This document shows positions 1 to 12,500 of a DNA stretch of 64,000 nucleotides, one piece after another. The stretch is from Immersiella caudata (Eukaryota; Ascomycota; Sordariomycetes; Sordariales; Lasiosphaeriaceae). Numbering within the stretch: position 1 is the first letter of the stretch; every line of letters starts with the position of its first letter. The translations under genes and the position numbers were made by a program. The notes below the pieces were generated by a model, which was not told the DNA's origin, ran no database searches, and saw nothing but the letters and a program-made list of their open reading frames with translations. Location of the stretch: positions 5,704,001 through 5,768,000 of the forward strand of contig JAULSU010000001.1 in NCBI GenBank assembly GCA_030512335.1, written 5' to 3'.

Positions 1-155
1 TAGCGATATGATTATACCTTTCTCGTTGATTCCGCCAGCCACGTACAATGAAGCTTATCTGCACCACCACAACATACACACTTTACACACTGGCACCCCC
101 ATCTCTAATGTACAAACTCCATCCCCATCTCATTCTACAGGTCCACATCCACCTT

Positions 156-1364
156 CTATGCATTTCCCTGCCCCGTGACGAGCAACACCACACTCCCAAA
201 CTGCCTTCTTACATCCTCCTTCTCCACGTCATGCGTGTCCTCCACCTCTCCCCACCTCCCCGTCTGCCAGTTCACCTCAACACTAACCGCCCTCGCTGCC
301 TCCTCCACCCCAAACCTCTTTCCTCCCTCCTCAGCCGCTTCCCTGTTCACAATCCCCGCGCCCCCTTCGCTCCATTCCACCACCAGCCTCGCCGCCGCCA
401 ACACACTCTTTCCCCCCAACGTAGCCCTCTCCAGTCCCGCCAACTCCCGCTCCGACAACCCCAAAATCCACCCCATCACCACCTCCCTCGTCCCTGGCTC
501 CTGCTGCTTAGGCATGATCGAATTCTCATCCAACACTGGCGCGATCGTCACCCCGGGCCACACCCTCGTCGTCAAGTACGACACAATCGGCATAGCCTCT
601 TCTTCCTGAACCTCCCTCAACGACTTGCCCTCATCATTAAACGTGCTCGACGGATTCGCGGGGTCATTCACATCCACCGCCGGCGCCCAACAAAGCAAGC
701 TATCCGTATTCAAATACCGAATCAGCACATTCGCAATCGACGCCCTAATCTCCCCCTTGCCTTCCGGATGCGCCGCATCGTCCTCGCCAATATCAATCGC
801 CCGACAAGTCAGCGACGTCAGGGGAATAAGATGCTGCCGCGTTGCTTCCTGCGCAGAAACCAACTGATCCCACTCAATAGCCAACGCGGTAGCTAACGCA
901 CGCTGGGTGACCGGCAACCGGATGATCTTCTTGGTCGTGGGATGCCTCAGCGGACGAGCATCGAGATGGATCTGCAGTGCGCCATCGACTTCCTGAACAG
1001 AGACTTCCTTCCAGAAGCGCCTCTTCAGGCCGGTGGATTTACTCTGGGAAGCGGAGGAGGCGACGCCTTGTTTGCTGGCTGCGTTGCGCGCGGAGGCAGC
1101 GGCGCGGACTTCTTTGGCTTGCTTGAGGAGCTCGGCTTGGCGTCTTCGGCGGGCGATGCGGGCTGTGGCGTCGGAGTACTCGAGGCTGGGTGTTGGAGGC
1201 TCTGGGGGCGGGCCGGTGCCGTAGACGGGGACGACTTTGGCTGGCTGGGCGGGTAGGTGGTGGATTGCGCGGGTAGCGCGACAGGTGAAGACTGACTTTG
1301 TGACGGTTGCGGAGGCCTGGCGAAGGGGCAAGACGGCCGTGCAAAGCCTTGTTGCGAGCGCCAT
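156..1364 (-). CDS. ATP12: ATP12, mitochondrial F1-ATPase assembly chaperone
   Basis: Single exon, 402 residues. Atp12 family proteins bind the free F1 alpha subunit in the mitochondrial matrix and hand it over for assembly with beta, so they are needed to build ATP synthase. The first ~40 residues are rich in Arg, Ala, Ser and Thr with almost no acidic residues, as expected for a mitochondrial presequence. The conserved body begins near residue 115 with RRFWKEVSV and continues through DARPLRHP, a basic KKIIRLP segment and AIEWDQ. The C-terminal part keeps WILGLSERELAGLE. The length suits fungal orthologues with a long N-terminal extension. The stretch between presequence and body (about 60-110) is Ala/Arg-rich and probably a flexible linker or helix. 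The chosen ATG is the first in frame. The family call is from recognised sequence, not a search. Confidence 0.93.
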   Translation of the reverse strand: MALATRLCTAVLPLRQASATVTKSVFTCRATRAIHHLPAQPAKVVPVYGTGPPPEPPTPSLEYSDATARIARRRRQAELLKQAKEVRAAASARNAASKQGVASSASQSKSTGLKRRFWKEVSVQEVDGALQIHLDARPLRHPTTKKIIRLPVTQRALATALAIEWDQLVSAQEATRQHLIPLTSLTCRAIDIGEDDAAHPEGKGEIRASIANVLIRYLNTDSLLCWAPAVDVNDPANPSSTFNDEGKSLREVQEEEAMPIVSYLTTRVWPGVTIAPVLDENSIMPKQQEPGTREVVMGWILGLSERELAGLERATLGGKSVLAAARLVVEWSEGGAGIVNREAAEEGGKRFGVEEAARAVSVEVNWQTGRWGEVEDTHDVEKEDVRRQFGSVVLLVTGQGNA

Positions 1365-2057
1365 GGTGGGGTGCTGCTTTCGGCGGTGCGAATTGGCACA
1401 GCCAGGAGAGTGGAAGGGTGGTAGGTCGAGGTGATGGCGGCGTGGTCACAACTGGGTGAACTGCTCGACTTTTTGCAGCAAGCGCTTTTCTTCTGCAGCT
1501 CAATTGCAGATATTGAGCACGGACCATGCGTGTTGTGCAAGGATTCTAACCCACTATTGACAGGGTAGCTTTGAAATGGGCCAAGCATTGATTGAGATGA
1601 CATCATCTTAGCACATCACGAAGCCCAAAATTCAGCGAAGAAATGATTCCTGTGGTTTATGGACTCCGAAAACAACGGACGTCTTGCTGCCTGCCTGCTA
1701 TCCACAATGCAATACAATATTTACAAGCAAGGGACAAGTATGTGCATTCTGCCATACAATGCATCCCCTGGAAGAATGAAACGAGTTGCCTCCAGAACCT
1801 CTGAATCTCTGCTGTCTTCGCCCGCCGAGTGCTGTTGTTTTTGTATGACCGTCTTCCTGTCTTTCCCAGTACCTACTTACTAGCTAGCCATAAAATAAAA
1901 CGCAACCAGAAGTATAACTCGGTTTTGTTTACTCATACAAAATATACAAGCGGACCCAAGCTTTGCAAACGCCTCCACTTCTCTCTGCCGTTGACCCGTT
2001 CTCCAAGAGAGAAAACAAAATACTGCACGTGCGATTTCGCCTTTATTACTTCCCAAA
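1365..2057. other. Intergenic: ATP12 promoter and EFR3 3' flank
   Basis: About 0.7 kb between the ATP12 start and the EFR3 stop, both genes pointing left. It should hold the ATP12 promoter and the EFR3 3' UTR. The part from 1870 to 2050 is A/T-richer, with AATAAA-like words on both strands, which suits a 3' end. I see no gene here. Confidence 0.5.
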
Positions 2058-5000
2058 TCAATAAGGCGGTGTTGAAAATGACCCTATACTCTTCTCTCCG
2101 GCGTGGCTGTCAATTCCCTTCAGCAGTGCTGTAAGATCCATGGCGGGCAGCCGGGGCTCGCCGCCCCCGAGCTCACTCCACGAGGTCGAAACATTTCTTT
2201 GGTCGAGTCCCCGGCTCTTGACGCTCCGCCTGGAGGTAGCAGGACGAGGGAGAGTCGCGCCATGCTCGGGCACCATCACCGCTCTGGACACACGACCCTC
2301 CAGCCCACTAGGGATAGGGGGCACCGGCGGCACGGTGACCTCCTCGTCGCCGCGGGCAGACTCGATACTATCGCGTGTGGGGTGGGAGCTAAGGGGCCCG
2401 CCAAGGATCGACGACCTTCTGTCTCTGGACCCTGGCCGTGAATTTGGTTCTTTTGCTTCACCAGTTGGACCCGACGATGACGCCGCGGCAGGGTTGAACG
2501 ACAGCTCGCTAGGCGTCATGTCGAAGCTAACCATGCTGTCACCACTATCATCGTCCTGCTGCAGGATAATTCCGTGTGACGTTGCCGGTGGCTGCAAGTG
2601 GCCAGACAACACGAGCTTGAGTTGCTCGACAGATGTGACAACTTGCTCCGCGCTTTCAGCGGGCGCTGGGGCGGGATGGGGCGATACGCCGCTGCGGAGA
2701 CTCGACTTGCGGAGCTTGCCACCGTCGCCAACGGGTGACGTGGCGGGCCGCAGGTTAGTTCGGCTGCCGAACGGTGAGACGTGGCCGTTGGCTCCGCCCC
2801 CGTTGGCGGTGAGACGATTACGGTCCGTACCCGTAGTACGCGACCCGTTGAGCGACGCCGACTTGCTACCGGCCTGCACCGCGGCGAGAACGAACTCCCG
2901 GCTCCATTCAGCGAGCATGACCTCGCGGAAATGCGATGGAATTTCCTGCTCCGTCTCGATGGCAGGGATGGTGCTGAGCGTTGAGCCTAGCACGGGATGG
3001 CTAAAGGTGCGGCCGGGACTAGCGGCCGGGCTGGTCGGGGGCGAGCGAGATTGGTCGGCATACCCATCGCAGATGCACTCAACCAGGCCGATGCGCTCAT
3101 CAAAGGGAAGCAGTGCCTCCGACTCGATTTCTTTGATCGGAAGCCTCGGTTGCGGCCGAGCCATACCCGGGGTCCCAACCAACTCCATCAAGGGGGGTGG
3201 CAGGTTGACGCCCTCAACCCAGAAGTGCTTGCTGCGTCGCCGTACTATTTCGTTGTGAATCGCCCTCCCAATAATCGACCCGTCAAAGTCAAACTTCTCT
3301 ATCAGGGCCCAAAAGTAGCCATGAACAAGACTGCCGATCCGGACTTTGTGAATCGGCGTCTCTGCATCCTGAATGTCCTCCTGTAGCCTGAAAATCATGG
3401 GCAGCCCGTATCGGACTGCGTTCACCCCCAGTTTGCTCGCGAGCTTGGCCAAAAGCACGTGGAGCAGGACAATGTCCGTTTCGTAGTCGACAAACTGTAT
3501 AGCGTTGTCGTAGATGGCGAGATGAAGCAGCTGTAAGAAATGCGACTTGGGCATTTTTACCGGCTTGGCCGAAGTGCTAGAAACAACTCTCCGCGCCAGG
3601 CTGGCCGAGCCCGACACGTCCCGGCTCTTCAGCGTTGCCCTCGCTGTCTCGTCTCTTGCCTTTGCGTCCGCGGGTGTCGTCTCACGGTCCAGCCATGTAA
3701 CCACGGCGTCAGCATAAGCTTTTCGAACGAGTCCATCAGGGTCACGCAGCAGCCATTGCGTGCCGTCCCAGACCTGCACCGGCACGTGGTTCCTGGAGAG
3801 CGCCATATTCCCGGTCATCTTGGTCCGGGGATTGGCCACCAGGAGAACTGACTTGATCGCCCTCAGCGCCGCGATCTTAGCAACTGTGAGGGCAAACAGG
3901 GAATCGATTTGATCGGGTCCCGAGGTAGATGGTGCTGTAGGGTTCTCGACCCTCTCTCCTTGAGGTGTCGAGCTCGACGTGCTACTCGATCTTGAGGGCT
4001 TCAGCTTCCGAAGGATCGTGGAAATCATGTCAGATATCTGATCGGCATAGTACACATGCGTTGCCAAGTCACCAATGCACTCCTGCAGGCGGAGCAGCAA
4101 GTCCTTTCTCTGCGCCGAAGCCTGCTCCGCCTTTTCGGCGAACTGCAGCGTAGTGGGTGACCGGGGATCTGGCTGGCCCGGAAGTGGCGGGTCGCTCCTC
4201 ATACTGTTTGGGTCTCCAGGCATCTGAACGAGCCTCTTAATGTGCGCAACGAATGCGAGGAGGACATCGTTTACGCTCAGCCCGATGAGATTGATGTCCG
4301 AGCGTAACAAAGCGCCGATTATGGCCGCCAGTACGATATGCTGCCGAAGCGTCTCATCCGTCAATGGCTGTCGAGCGAGCGCGTCCAACGCAGCAACGAG
4401 AATTGAGAACCGGTCAGCGACGGGTGCCCATCGGGTAACCAGCAGAAACATCTTGATCGCCCATCCGCTGTCCTTGCCATTGGCCGTCGTCTTGACAACT
4501 TCCTCATCCTGGCCCACCCGCTCTTCGATAAATTTCAGGAGGGCCACGGCGGCGATGTGCAGCTGGCTCCGGCTGGAACCGCTGAAGATCGTTTTCAGGC
4601 ATTGCATTGCCAGCACGCCAATGTCCTCCTCGGCGAGTTTGTCCACGTCCACAGCGGTACCGGAAAGCGCCAGGGGGTTTGGTTGAGGTTCCATGTCCAC
4701 GGTCTGCACTGTGGCGATGCTCGTCCTACGCCTCACCAATGCGCCTTCAACCTTATCCTCCAGCTCGGCACGATGAAGCAAAACATCGAGAAAGTTTTCG
4801 TTGTCGGTCCAGAGGTTCTCGAGGATCATGGGCACGGCGACGTCGTACTGCTGGCCGGCGACCGACGAAAGGGCGTCGGACGAGGCGACGCTCCGAATAG
4901 CTTCCAACCCCGAGTTCCTCCATCGTAGCGCGATCGGCCTGCTCGGCTCAATCTTCCCGGGATAGGCTCGCGTCGACGCGAGCGACGCGTACTGCTGTAC

Positions 5001-5503
5001 GACCGACTGGTACTGGCGCAGGTACGCTTGGTCGGCGAGTGAGGTGGGGTCGTGGTGCTCGCAGAAGGCCTCGAAGGTGGGGATGGAGGATTCGACCATG
5101 GTGATGTCGTTGGCCTTGAGGATCTGGTCGAGGATCTTGAGGACGCATAGCGCGAAGAGGGGAAGGTCTTTCGGGGCCTTCTCGATGAGGGCCGTGAGAA
5201 TTTGGAGCGTAACCTGAACATTCCTGTCGCGCAGCTGTCAGTCGACGTCGGTACTGCATAGGGGGGACGCGAAGAGCCGGGGGCTTACCCTATTCTTTGG
5301 CGATAGACGTCGCTGGCCGTCTTCTTTTCAAGAAAACTGCCAACCTTTTGTATCTTTGTGCGCCGCGACTGGACGTAGAAGAGGAGGTAGCTCAGCTCGC
5401 TCGAGTTGGGCTTGACGTCGACGGCGCCCTTGGTCGTCCGCGGGTAGCATTTCAGGACGAGGACCTGATGCTTCGGGCGGCATTTTTGTTGCAGCGCGTT
5501 CAT
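2058..5503 (-). CDS. EFR3: EFR3, plasma-membrane scaffold for PI4-kinase
   Basis: Two exons, 5503-5289 and 5222/5223-2058 (second exon begins at 5223), joined across a 66-nt GTAAGC...ACAG intron, giving 1126 residues. Efr3 is a peripheral plasma-membrane protein that recruits the Stt4 phosphatidylinositol 4-kinase complex through Ypp1. The N-terminus carries the family signature MNALQQKCRPKHQ with basic residues and two cysteines, the segment expected to contact the membrane. Splicing restores RIG-NVQVTLQI, then an all-helical (ARM/HEAT-like) body to about residue 700. The last ~400 residues are Ser/Pro/Gly-rich and look disordered. An in-frame ATG lies 23 codons upstream (5572), but the family begins at MNA, so I chose 5503. 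Yeast Efr3 is shorter (about 780 residues); fungal orthologues are commonly near this length. Confidence 0.92.
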
Positions 5504-6436
5504 CTTGGGCGACAGCGACGGCGACGGCAACAGGGGCAATGTAGCTGTCCGTCCTGGTGGTGACGGCCTCAAAGAATGCTGTCGGTTCCGCGCCGCCCCT
5601 GAGAAATATTATTACGGGCGGGCTGGGGGTCCAAGTTCCAGAGCCTGGATTCTGGTGGCTGACAGCACAAAAAACGTGTCCCTGAGCGCTGAGCACCGAC
5701 GTGCCCGTTGCCAAGACTCTGCGTTGACCGGGGTAGCTGGAACGGGTCTAGGCAGATTGAAGCAACAACCCGGCGTCAACGACGAGAATCTGCGCAGAAG
5801 CTTCCATCCGGGCAGGCGATAGCTTGCTGTGCCTTTCCGGCGACGTTGAAGCGTTCCTGGATGCCTTGGGAATGCAATCGTCATCCAGAGTTCAGGCGCA
5901 CAATCGCGACCCAGGCAGGTACCTACCTTGGACAGAGGTGCTAAGCAGGTTAGCGGCGCCTCTGGCTATAGCCTGTGTCAACTGGCGGCTGCAGCCGTGA
6001 ATCAATCAAGTGAGTGCGGAACCGTCGCTGCGTCGTGGTGGGAGGGTAGGGAAGCAGGACCACGCCATCCGCCCCTCCACGAATCCCACCGCGCTGTCCA
6101 CCCGCCCCATCCGTCATGTCAGTTGATCGAGACGCCATCAGCCCGATGGCTCGAACGATCTCACGTGTGTATTTAGAACGCTGAAACGCATCAGCCCAAT
6201 CATGGTCACGGAGGCAGCACACGTTGGAAAGGCTTCCAACAGCTATGTCAAGCATTCAGGGTTAGGGTATGAAACATTCCAGATGGCCGTTCTTTCCCAT
6301 TCCGTCGTAATTGGCGAGCAAGCTAGCATTGGCTATGGACGCTTGCGTATGACGCGGCTTCTTCCTCTGTCCAGCCAAGTGCTCAGCCAAGCAGTCAACC
6401 TGTCGCAGCAGTCCGCTTCGCCCTGCCTCGGTTGCT

Positions 6437-6464
6437 TACCTAGGTACGTAGGTACGTAGGTACC
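6437..6464. repeat. Short tandem repeat, unit TAGGTACG
   Basis: About three copies of the 8-bp unit TAGGTACG run from 6441, flanked by related TACC bases. A related AGGT repeat occurs near 9203-9216, and similar TACCTA words near 34190. These look like simple microsatellite growth in intergenic DNA. Confidence 0.8.
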
Positions 6465-6868
6465 CGACCTTAGGAAAGTGACGGTGAGCGAGAGCCTTTT
6501 CCCCTGGAATTTTCGACCCGTTCAGGCTGCGTTCTGCCCTTGCACGTGGCACCGGTTACCCAAGGGAGATATCCAGTGGTTGCTGGGATAGACTCGGCTT
6601 GGCACGGGTTGGGAAGAGAGGTTGGTTCGACCCACTCGTTGTCTGCGCTCCTGCAAGTCGAATTATACGAGGGATACGGTAACCTGTTGGTTCACTCCTC
6701 AGCCGCCTCCGCCTAGCTCTTTCACACAACAGAGCCGCGCAAGCTTGAATAATTCTGCGCATGGCGCCCGATCAAGCACCAGGGCCTTGGGCTCACCGAA
6801 ACGACCATGGTTGTGTTTCTCGTGGCCGCATAAGCAGACGGGCAAATCATGACCGCCGAACAAGTAGG

Positions 6869-6876
6869 TATATATA
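6869..6876 (+). promoter_or_regulatory. TATA-like box upstream of the FAD oxidase
   Basis: TATATATA lies 129 nt before the chosen ATG at 7005 and is the only clear TATA-like run in the nearby leader. Position and orientation fit a core promoter for the secreted oxidase, a gene type often inducible in fungi. This is sequence inference only. Confidence 0.4.
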
Positions 6877-7004
6877 CAGATCCCTTCTAGCAAGATGGGA
6901 CAGATGTTCTCGAACGTCCCCACGCATCGCAGATAGACTACTGCAGGTCGTGAGTATTTACAAACTAACTACACACCTTACATACCGACCATCCTATATC
7001 TATC

Positions 7005-9142
7005 ATGATGCCCAGGCCCGCGCCCCTGTGCTCTCTCCTCCTCTTGACCATGTCTTCCATGGCGGCGGGTAAGGAAAGGCCAACACCGCCCCGACCCCAT
7101 TGCAAAGCCATTCCTGGAACTGCCTCCTGGCCTTCGGAAGCATCGTGGGCCCGTTTCAATGAGTCGGTCAACGGACGATTGTTACAGCCAACTCCGCCAG
7201 GAGCTGTCTGCCATCCCGGACAGCCAACCTTCAACGACACCCAATGCGTCACAGTCAACGCAACCGTATGAACATCTCTCACTTCACGGAAACCCCTGGC
7301 TAACCCCTGAAGTGGTCGACCTACGAATTCCACGCTGCAGACCCGTGGGTCTCCCCTTTCCGCCATATGGTTCCTGATGTGGTTTATTCACGGCTTTGTC
7401 GGATGTCTCAAGCGCTCTTGCTTGAGACCCTGCGTTGCCTAGAAACCCCCTCTTAAGTGAAATAACTGACGGGATATTTACCATAGTGTCTCGGTCGACT
7501 GGAACCAATGGGCAAATGATACCTGCCTTCCTTGGCCAGGTTATCACTGCCGCAGTGACGGATATCCTAAAGTCGTCCTGAACGCATCCACGGCTGCCCA
7601 CGTCAAAGCTGGCGTTGACTTTGGTGCGCCTACCCCTTTCTCCCTATGGGTGTTACTCCGCCAACTTACACGATGCAGCGAGAAAGCACAAGGTCAGACT
7701 GGTTGTCAAAAGCTCGGGCCATGATTACGTCGGGCGGTCGAATGCCCCCAATTCGCTCTCGATCTGGACACACCACCTCAAGAAGGACTTCAAGTTCCAC
7801 GACTCCTTCCGCCCCAAGAACTGCAACATCGAAATCAGGGGCACCGCCGTCACAGCAGGCGCAGGTGCCGAGATGATTGAGTTGTATACCGCTTTAGATT
7901 CTCGGAATCAGACGGTTGTTGGCGGAGGAGTGAGTGCAAAGCCCCAGCTCATGACCCACAGCCGTGGGTACTGACAAGACCATCTCACAGGGCAAAACAG
8001 TCAGCCTGGGAGGATATATCACAGGAGGGGGGCACAGTCTCCTGTCAGCGCGCCACGGTTTGGCCGCAGACCAAGTTCTTGAAGTCGAGCTTGTCACTCC
8101 GAAAGGTGACATCGTTACGGCCAATGAGTGTACCAACTCCGACCTGTTCTGGGCTCTGCGGGGAGGCGGTGGCAGCACCTTCGGGATCCTCACCTCACTC
8201 ACCCTTCGCACGCATCCAACTCCCAGTATCAGCACACGGATCGTCATGATCATCACTTCAGACAACAAAAACCCCTCCACCTTTGACATGATCGCCTATG
8301 TGCTTTCCCAGTTCCCCTCCCTAGGCGATAGCGGTCTCGCGGGGTACTCCTTCCTCTTCTCCTCCTTCCCAAACCCGTTCGATAACAACACCACCCCCGT
8401 CTCCGGCATGATGCTCCTCTTCACCCTCCAAGACCAACCCCCAACCGCCATCGACGACCTCCTCGCCCCCCTCCTCACCCACATCAACACAACCTACCCC
8501 TCCTTCACCCTCCTCACGGTCCCAGAAGAACATCCCTCTTTCTCCGCCTGGTATGCATCCCACTACGACACCTCCGCCACCGGCGCCAACATCCTCATCG
8601 GCTCCCGGCTGCTACCCCGCTCCGCCCTCACATCGAACTTAACCGCCTCCGCCTCCGCCCTCCGACAATTCGTCTCCCCCCTCGGCTTCGGCACCGCCTA
8701 TCTGGTCTCCGGCAAGGGCGTCCACGACGCCACTCCCCGCGGTGGCAGCAACGCCGTCAATCCGGGCTGGCGAACCGCCTACGTGCACGCAACCAACCTA
8801 GTCGGATGGGCTCCAGGGAGCGCAACCGAGCGGGAGGACGCGATGGCCAGACTAGATAGGTCGCTTGAAGGGATGAGGGAGTTGTCCCCTGATTCAGGGG
8901 CTTATGTGAATGAGGTGAGCTCCAGCCCATGATGGCTACAAGTAAAACCTGCTGACCGTCGACCTGGAAAGGCGAACCCATACGAATCAAACTGGCAAGG
9001 TGTCTTTTGGGGGTCTAACTACAAGAGACTTCTGCAGATCAAGCGCGCTGTTGATCCTGATGATGTGTTGTGGTGTCACCCGTGCGTTGGCAATGAAAAG
9101 TGGCATGAAGTGGACGGACACTTATGTCGCGTCAAAGGATAG
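7005..9142 (+). CDS. Secreted FAD-linked oxidase, berberine-bridge type
   Basis: Six exons: 7005-7265, 7313-7344, 7487-7623, 7679-7929, 7991-8914 and 8972-9142. Spliced length is 1776 nt, giving 591 residues. The family oxidises alcohols, sugars or secondary metabolites with covalently bound FAD and releases hydrogen peroxide. Residues 1-22 form a signal peptide. The FAD_binding_4 domain includes SSGHDYVGRS near residue 155, whose His is the expected covalent FAD attachment site. It continues with GGYITGGGHS and LRGGGGSTFG. The C-terminal BBE segment is NPYESNWQ...FWGSNYKRLLQIKR...DPDDVLWC. The second Cys used for two-point FAD attachment in plant enzymes is absent, so linkage is probably single. 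It resembles fungal proteins annotated as isoamyl alcohol oxidase, but the substrate cannot be read. Neighbours are housekeeping genes, so cluster membership is unlikely. Confidence 0.9.
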
Positions 9143-9553
9143 GTCAGTGGGTGGGTATCTGATGCTCGAAACATCTTGGCATATTGGAACTCGCGCGGCA
9201 TTAGGTAGGTAGGTAGTAATCAAGGGAGCCTCTTCACCTCACTGGTAGAGGCTTGTGCATACATGCAATAATCGTTATAATCCTACACAGTCTCATAGAG
9301 AAATATCTTGTTCTCGCCCGCTTCTCCGTAACTTATGCCCGAAGCAGCGACGGCAACCTCTGTGAGCAACCGGGCTTCATTGCCAGATCCTGCAACTTGG
9401 ATGCCAGGCATGCCTAGCAGGAATATGGTATACATGCCCATCCGGGCCCTAACTCTAGTTTTCCAAAGTCTTGTCACATCAGCTGATCGCAAAAACTGCT
9501 TCAGTCGGCCTCGAACACGAGTTCGCCCGCACAACGCCATTGACGAAATCCGA
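9143..9553. other. Intergenic: convergent 3' flanks
   Basis: About 0.4 kb between two convergent stops. It contains a short AGGT repeat near 9203-9216 and A/T-rich words near 9260-9290 that could serve 3' end formation on either strand. No gene seen. Confidence 0.5.
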
Positions 9554-12500
9554 TCAGATGAAAGCATCAGTCGCATCGATGCTCGCCCTCCGTTTTCGAT
9601 AGTTATGATTGACATACTGTCCCTCGTCACTGCTTTCCTCAGATACCTGCTTGTTGTAGCCCGTAAAGACCCCTCCATGCCTTGACACTGGACCAAACTG
9701 CCTCTGAACCGCTGCGCTGAGCCCAGGGCTTGACGAAATGGAAGGGACGACTGGATAGCCAATATTGGGCCCTGCATGTCTCAATGGTGATGGCGCTGCT
9801 CTCAGGGCACTTTTTGGTGGAATAGGCGGCACACCCGAAGGGATATCGTTCTCGTGCAACGTTCCCTTCGCCGGAGGCGTTGCACGCTTCAGCGAGCGCT
9901 GCTGGGGTGACAATTTGACCACGTTTGGCTCCACGGTGGCTAGTGGGGACGTTGGAAGCGTTGGTTTGTGGATTGGAGGCTCTGGAGTTGTAACCTCGCC
10001 GTCATAGTCTTCATAGGTCTGCGCGCTTTCACGGACATGCCCACCTGAGAAACTCTTGGGCATGGTTGGCAAGGCGAATTCGATTTCCGATGGCTTTATT
10101 GGGGATGGCGGCGATGACTCCAGTTTCGCTATGTTGGCAGACAGCCACGTCTTCCAGTCAATAGAGCTGCTTGATGAGTCGGCGCGGCAGCCAACTGGTT
10201 GGTACGTCGGAGGTGAATCGAGACTCTCATGCGAACCTTCCGTCAGAGAAAACGGGCCAACTTTTCCCGAAGACTCCGCAGCGCCACGGTCATCCGTAGA
10301 GTATATGCTCTCCGAGTAGTCCGCGTCATTTGCATAATCGGCATTGTTACTGAAAGCATCACCTCCCTCGGAGACGCAAATTTGGATGCTGTGTTCAGAC
10401 CGTTGCTGCAAGCCACGGCTCCCCTTTCTTCTGGCCTTGTCCTCGTCCATGGATTGTTTCAGGGCACGACGGTACGGGCTTGTAGTCCTGAAGAGATGGG
10501 ACGTGGGGCTCCCGAAGAAAGCCGAGCCCCGATCGGAGAAAGCCTTGAGCTCTTGACTGAGAGCAGTTTGCTCCCCTGGATGGGACGTGAAAGGATCCGG
10601 AGACGGCATTCGAGGCCCCGAATTGATGCCTGTTCCAGGTTCAAATCCACAAACATATCTAGAAGACATAGCGCCTTGTATTGCTCCTTGTTCAAACTGG
10701 GTGCTTTCAGCCAGATGATCCTGGAGTGCCGAACAGTTCTGTGGTCGTCTATTTCGATCATCTTGGTTTTCGCCATGGTTGATCTTCCTTGATGATCGGG
10801 TGGGTGTTGTGGAAGGATCGTGAGGAGGTCTATGTGATTCGACTGTTCTGCCCTGAGCTGCTCTGGGCGTATCGCAAGAGACATCACCAGCTGGCAGCCT
10901 ATTCGAGGCACCGCAGTCTGTGTCCGAGTCCTCGAAGTCGAAGTTTCGTTTGCGTTGCTCAATGATGTCCTCGTTTTTCTCCTGGATCGCTTGGATCCGC
11001 TTCATCAGCGCCGAATAGATCCGCTGACTGTCAGTGGTAGGAATTGGTGCAGCTGACTCGGCCAGGGCGTGACTGTGATTCTGGAACAATTGAGTGCCAA
11101 GAGCAGGCCTCCGCATCGACGGTGATGGCGCGTGGGAGCCGTTTTCTCTGATAATAGAAAGGCGTTGTGTTTCCCACTCTCTCCACTGTTGCTGCTGTTG
11201 GCTGGTGAGTGTGCTCGGGCCGGAATTGGTCCAGCTTGTCAATGATCTATCGTCCGAGATCTTTCGCTCCCGCTCGCTCTTCAGGCTCTCTAGACTTCCC
11301 CTGTTCGAATGAATGATGTTTGCAGGTACAGTCTGCAGCGCCGGTAACCTTGAGGGGACTCGGTGAAATGAACCCCAGTCTGAATCATGCGGTCGCCCAA
11401 CTTCCGAGCCAAGCACTGAATAGAGGTCGTCCGAGGCATGGGTCCTCTGTGAATCGATGTGTTGGACAGGAATGCTCGGGGGAGAGTCCTCGGATCGTGA
11501 CATACTGAAGAGACTCTTCAGTTTTGTTTTCAGCGTCTTTGAGGCTTTTCTGGCCTTGTTTTTAAATCCGTCGTCTCTCCTAAAGGCGGGACCGGGGTTC
11601 TCGCTCTCGATGTGACCGGCTGTGCTACCACTGCGGAGAGACTTACGCATGGGGGGGTCAGCCCGCCGAGTTCTAGACCCGAAAATCGAAGAAGGTTTGC
11701 CTCCGAGCTGCGGCGTACTCTGGGCTGTTGCAAGAAGTTTGTGTTCTCCATTCTTGTCTGAACTTGGGCCGTCCATGTCTAGTTGATATCTGGTGCTTTC
11801 TCGACTTGTCCGGGAGCCTGGCAGAATTCGGCGATTCCTGAGAAAGCTCATGGACTTCGGAGCTCGAAGCGGAGGAGCCGCTCGTGGAGAAGCAACCTCC
11901 CTTGACAGAGGGTGTAGCGCTCTCTGGTTGGCCGAGGACGGAGAGGGCCGACAGATGGGTGTTTTTGTGTTCAGGAATCCCGCTGAACTGTCCTGGCTTC
12001 TCCTCATCCGCTGCTCTTCTGAAGTGAACATGGACCTAGACCTGCGGAGCCGACGGTACGAAGAAGGCATAGAGGCAACATCATCCTCGGGAGTGTAGTA
12101 CTCGTCTTCAGCTGCAAGAGCGTCGATGTATCTGGCCGAAATACCAGGCAAGACGATGGAGGGAAGTTCTCGCCCCGGTGGTCTTCGTGGCGGCAGAGCT
12201 GGAGTCACAACCTCAGTAAGGCCTAACACAGAGCTATGTGAACTGCCTGTATCATTGTCGTCCCCGGGTTTGGCGGTGAGCCCATCCATCTCTCCTGAAT
12301 TTCGTATCTTCAATGCCTCTGATGTCGGAGCTGTCGTTCCTTGAACCGAGAATGGCCCCACGAATCGCACGCTCTGTCTGCGACGAAGGCCATCGCTATT
12401 CGCATCTTGGCTCGGAGTGTCTCTGTTAGCCTGGTGGCGTCGAGGAGAGGAGTCGGGCGTGGGAGGAAATAGCGGCATATCTGCCGCGGCACGGCCCCGA

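Larger units (their letters stand above)
5504..7004. other. Intergenic: divergent promoter of EFR3 and the FAD oxidase
   Basis: A 1.5 kb gap between two outward-pointing genes, so it should contain both promoters. It holds one telomere-like 10-mer at 6259-6268, an 8-bp tandem repeat at 6437-6464 and a TATA-like box at 6869-6876. Short open frames here have no recognisable content and no supporting splice sites. No gene seen. Confidence 0.5.

Noticed and set aside
2140..3258. 372-codon open frame opposite EFR3
   Set aside because: It is antisense to a strongly supported gene. Long antisense frames are common in G/C-rich coding DNA; the text has no domain.
7005..9142. FAD oxidase as part of a secondary-metabolite cluster
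   Set aside because: Neighbours are EFR3, a disordered protein and a vacuolar protease. No synthase, transporter or cluster regulator nearby.
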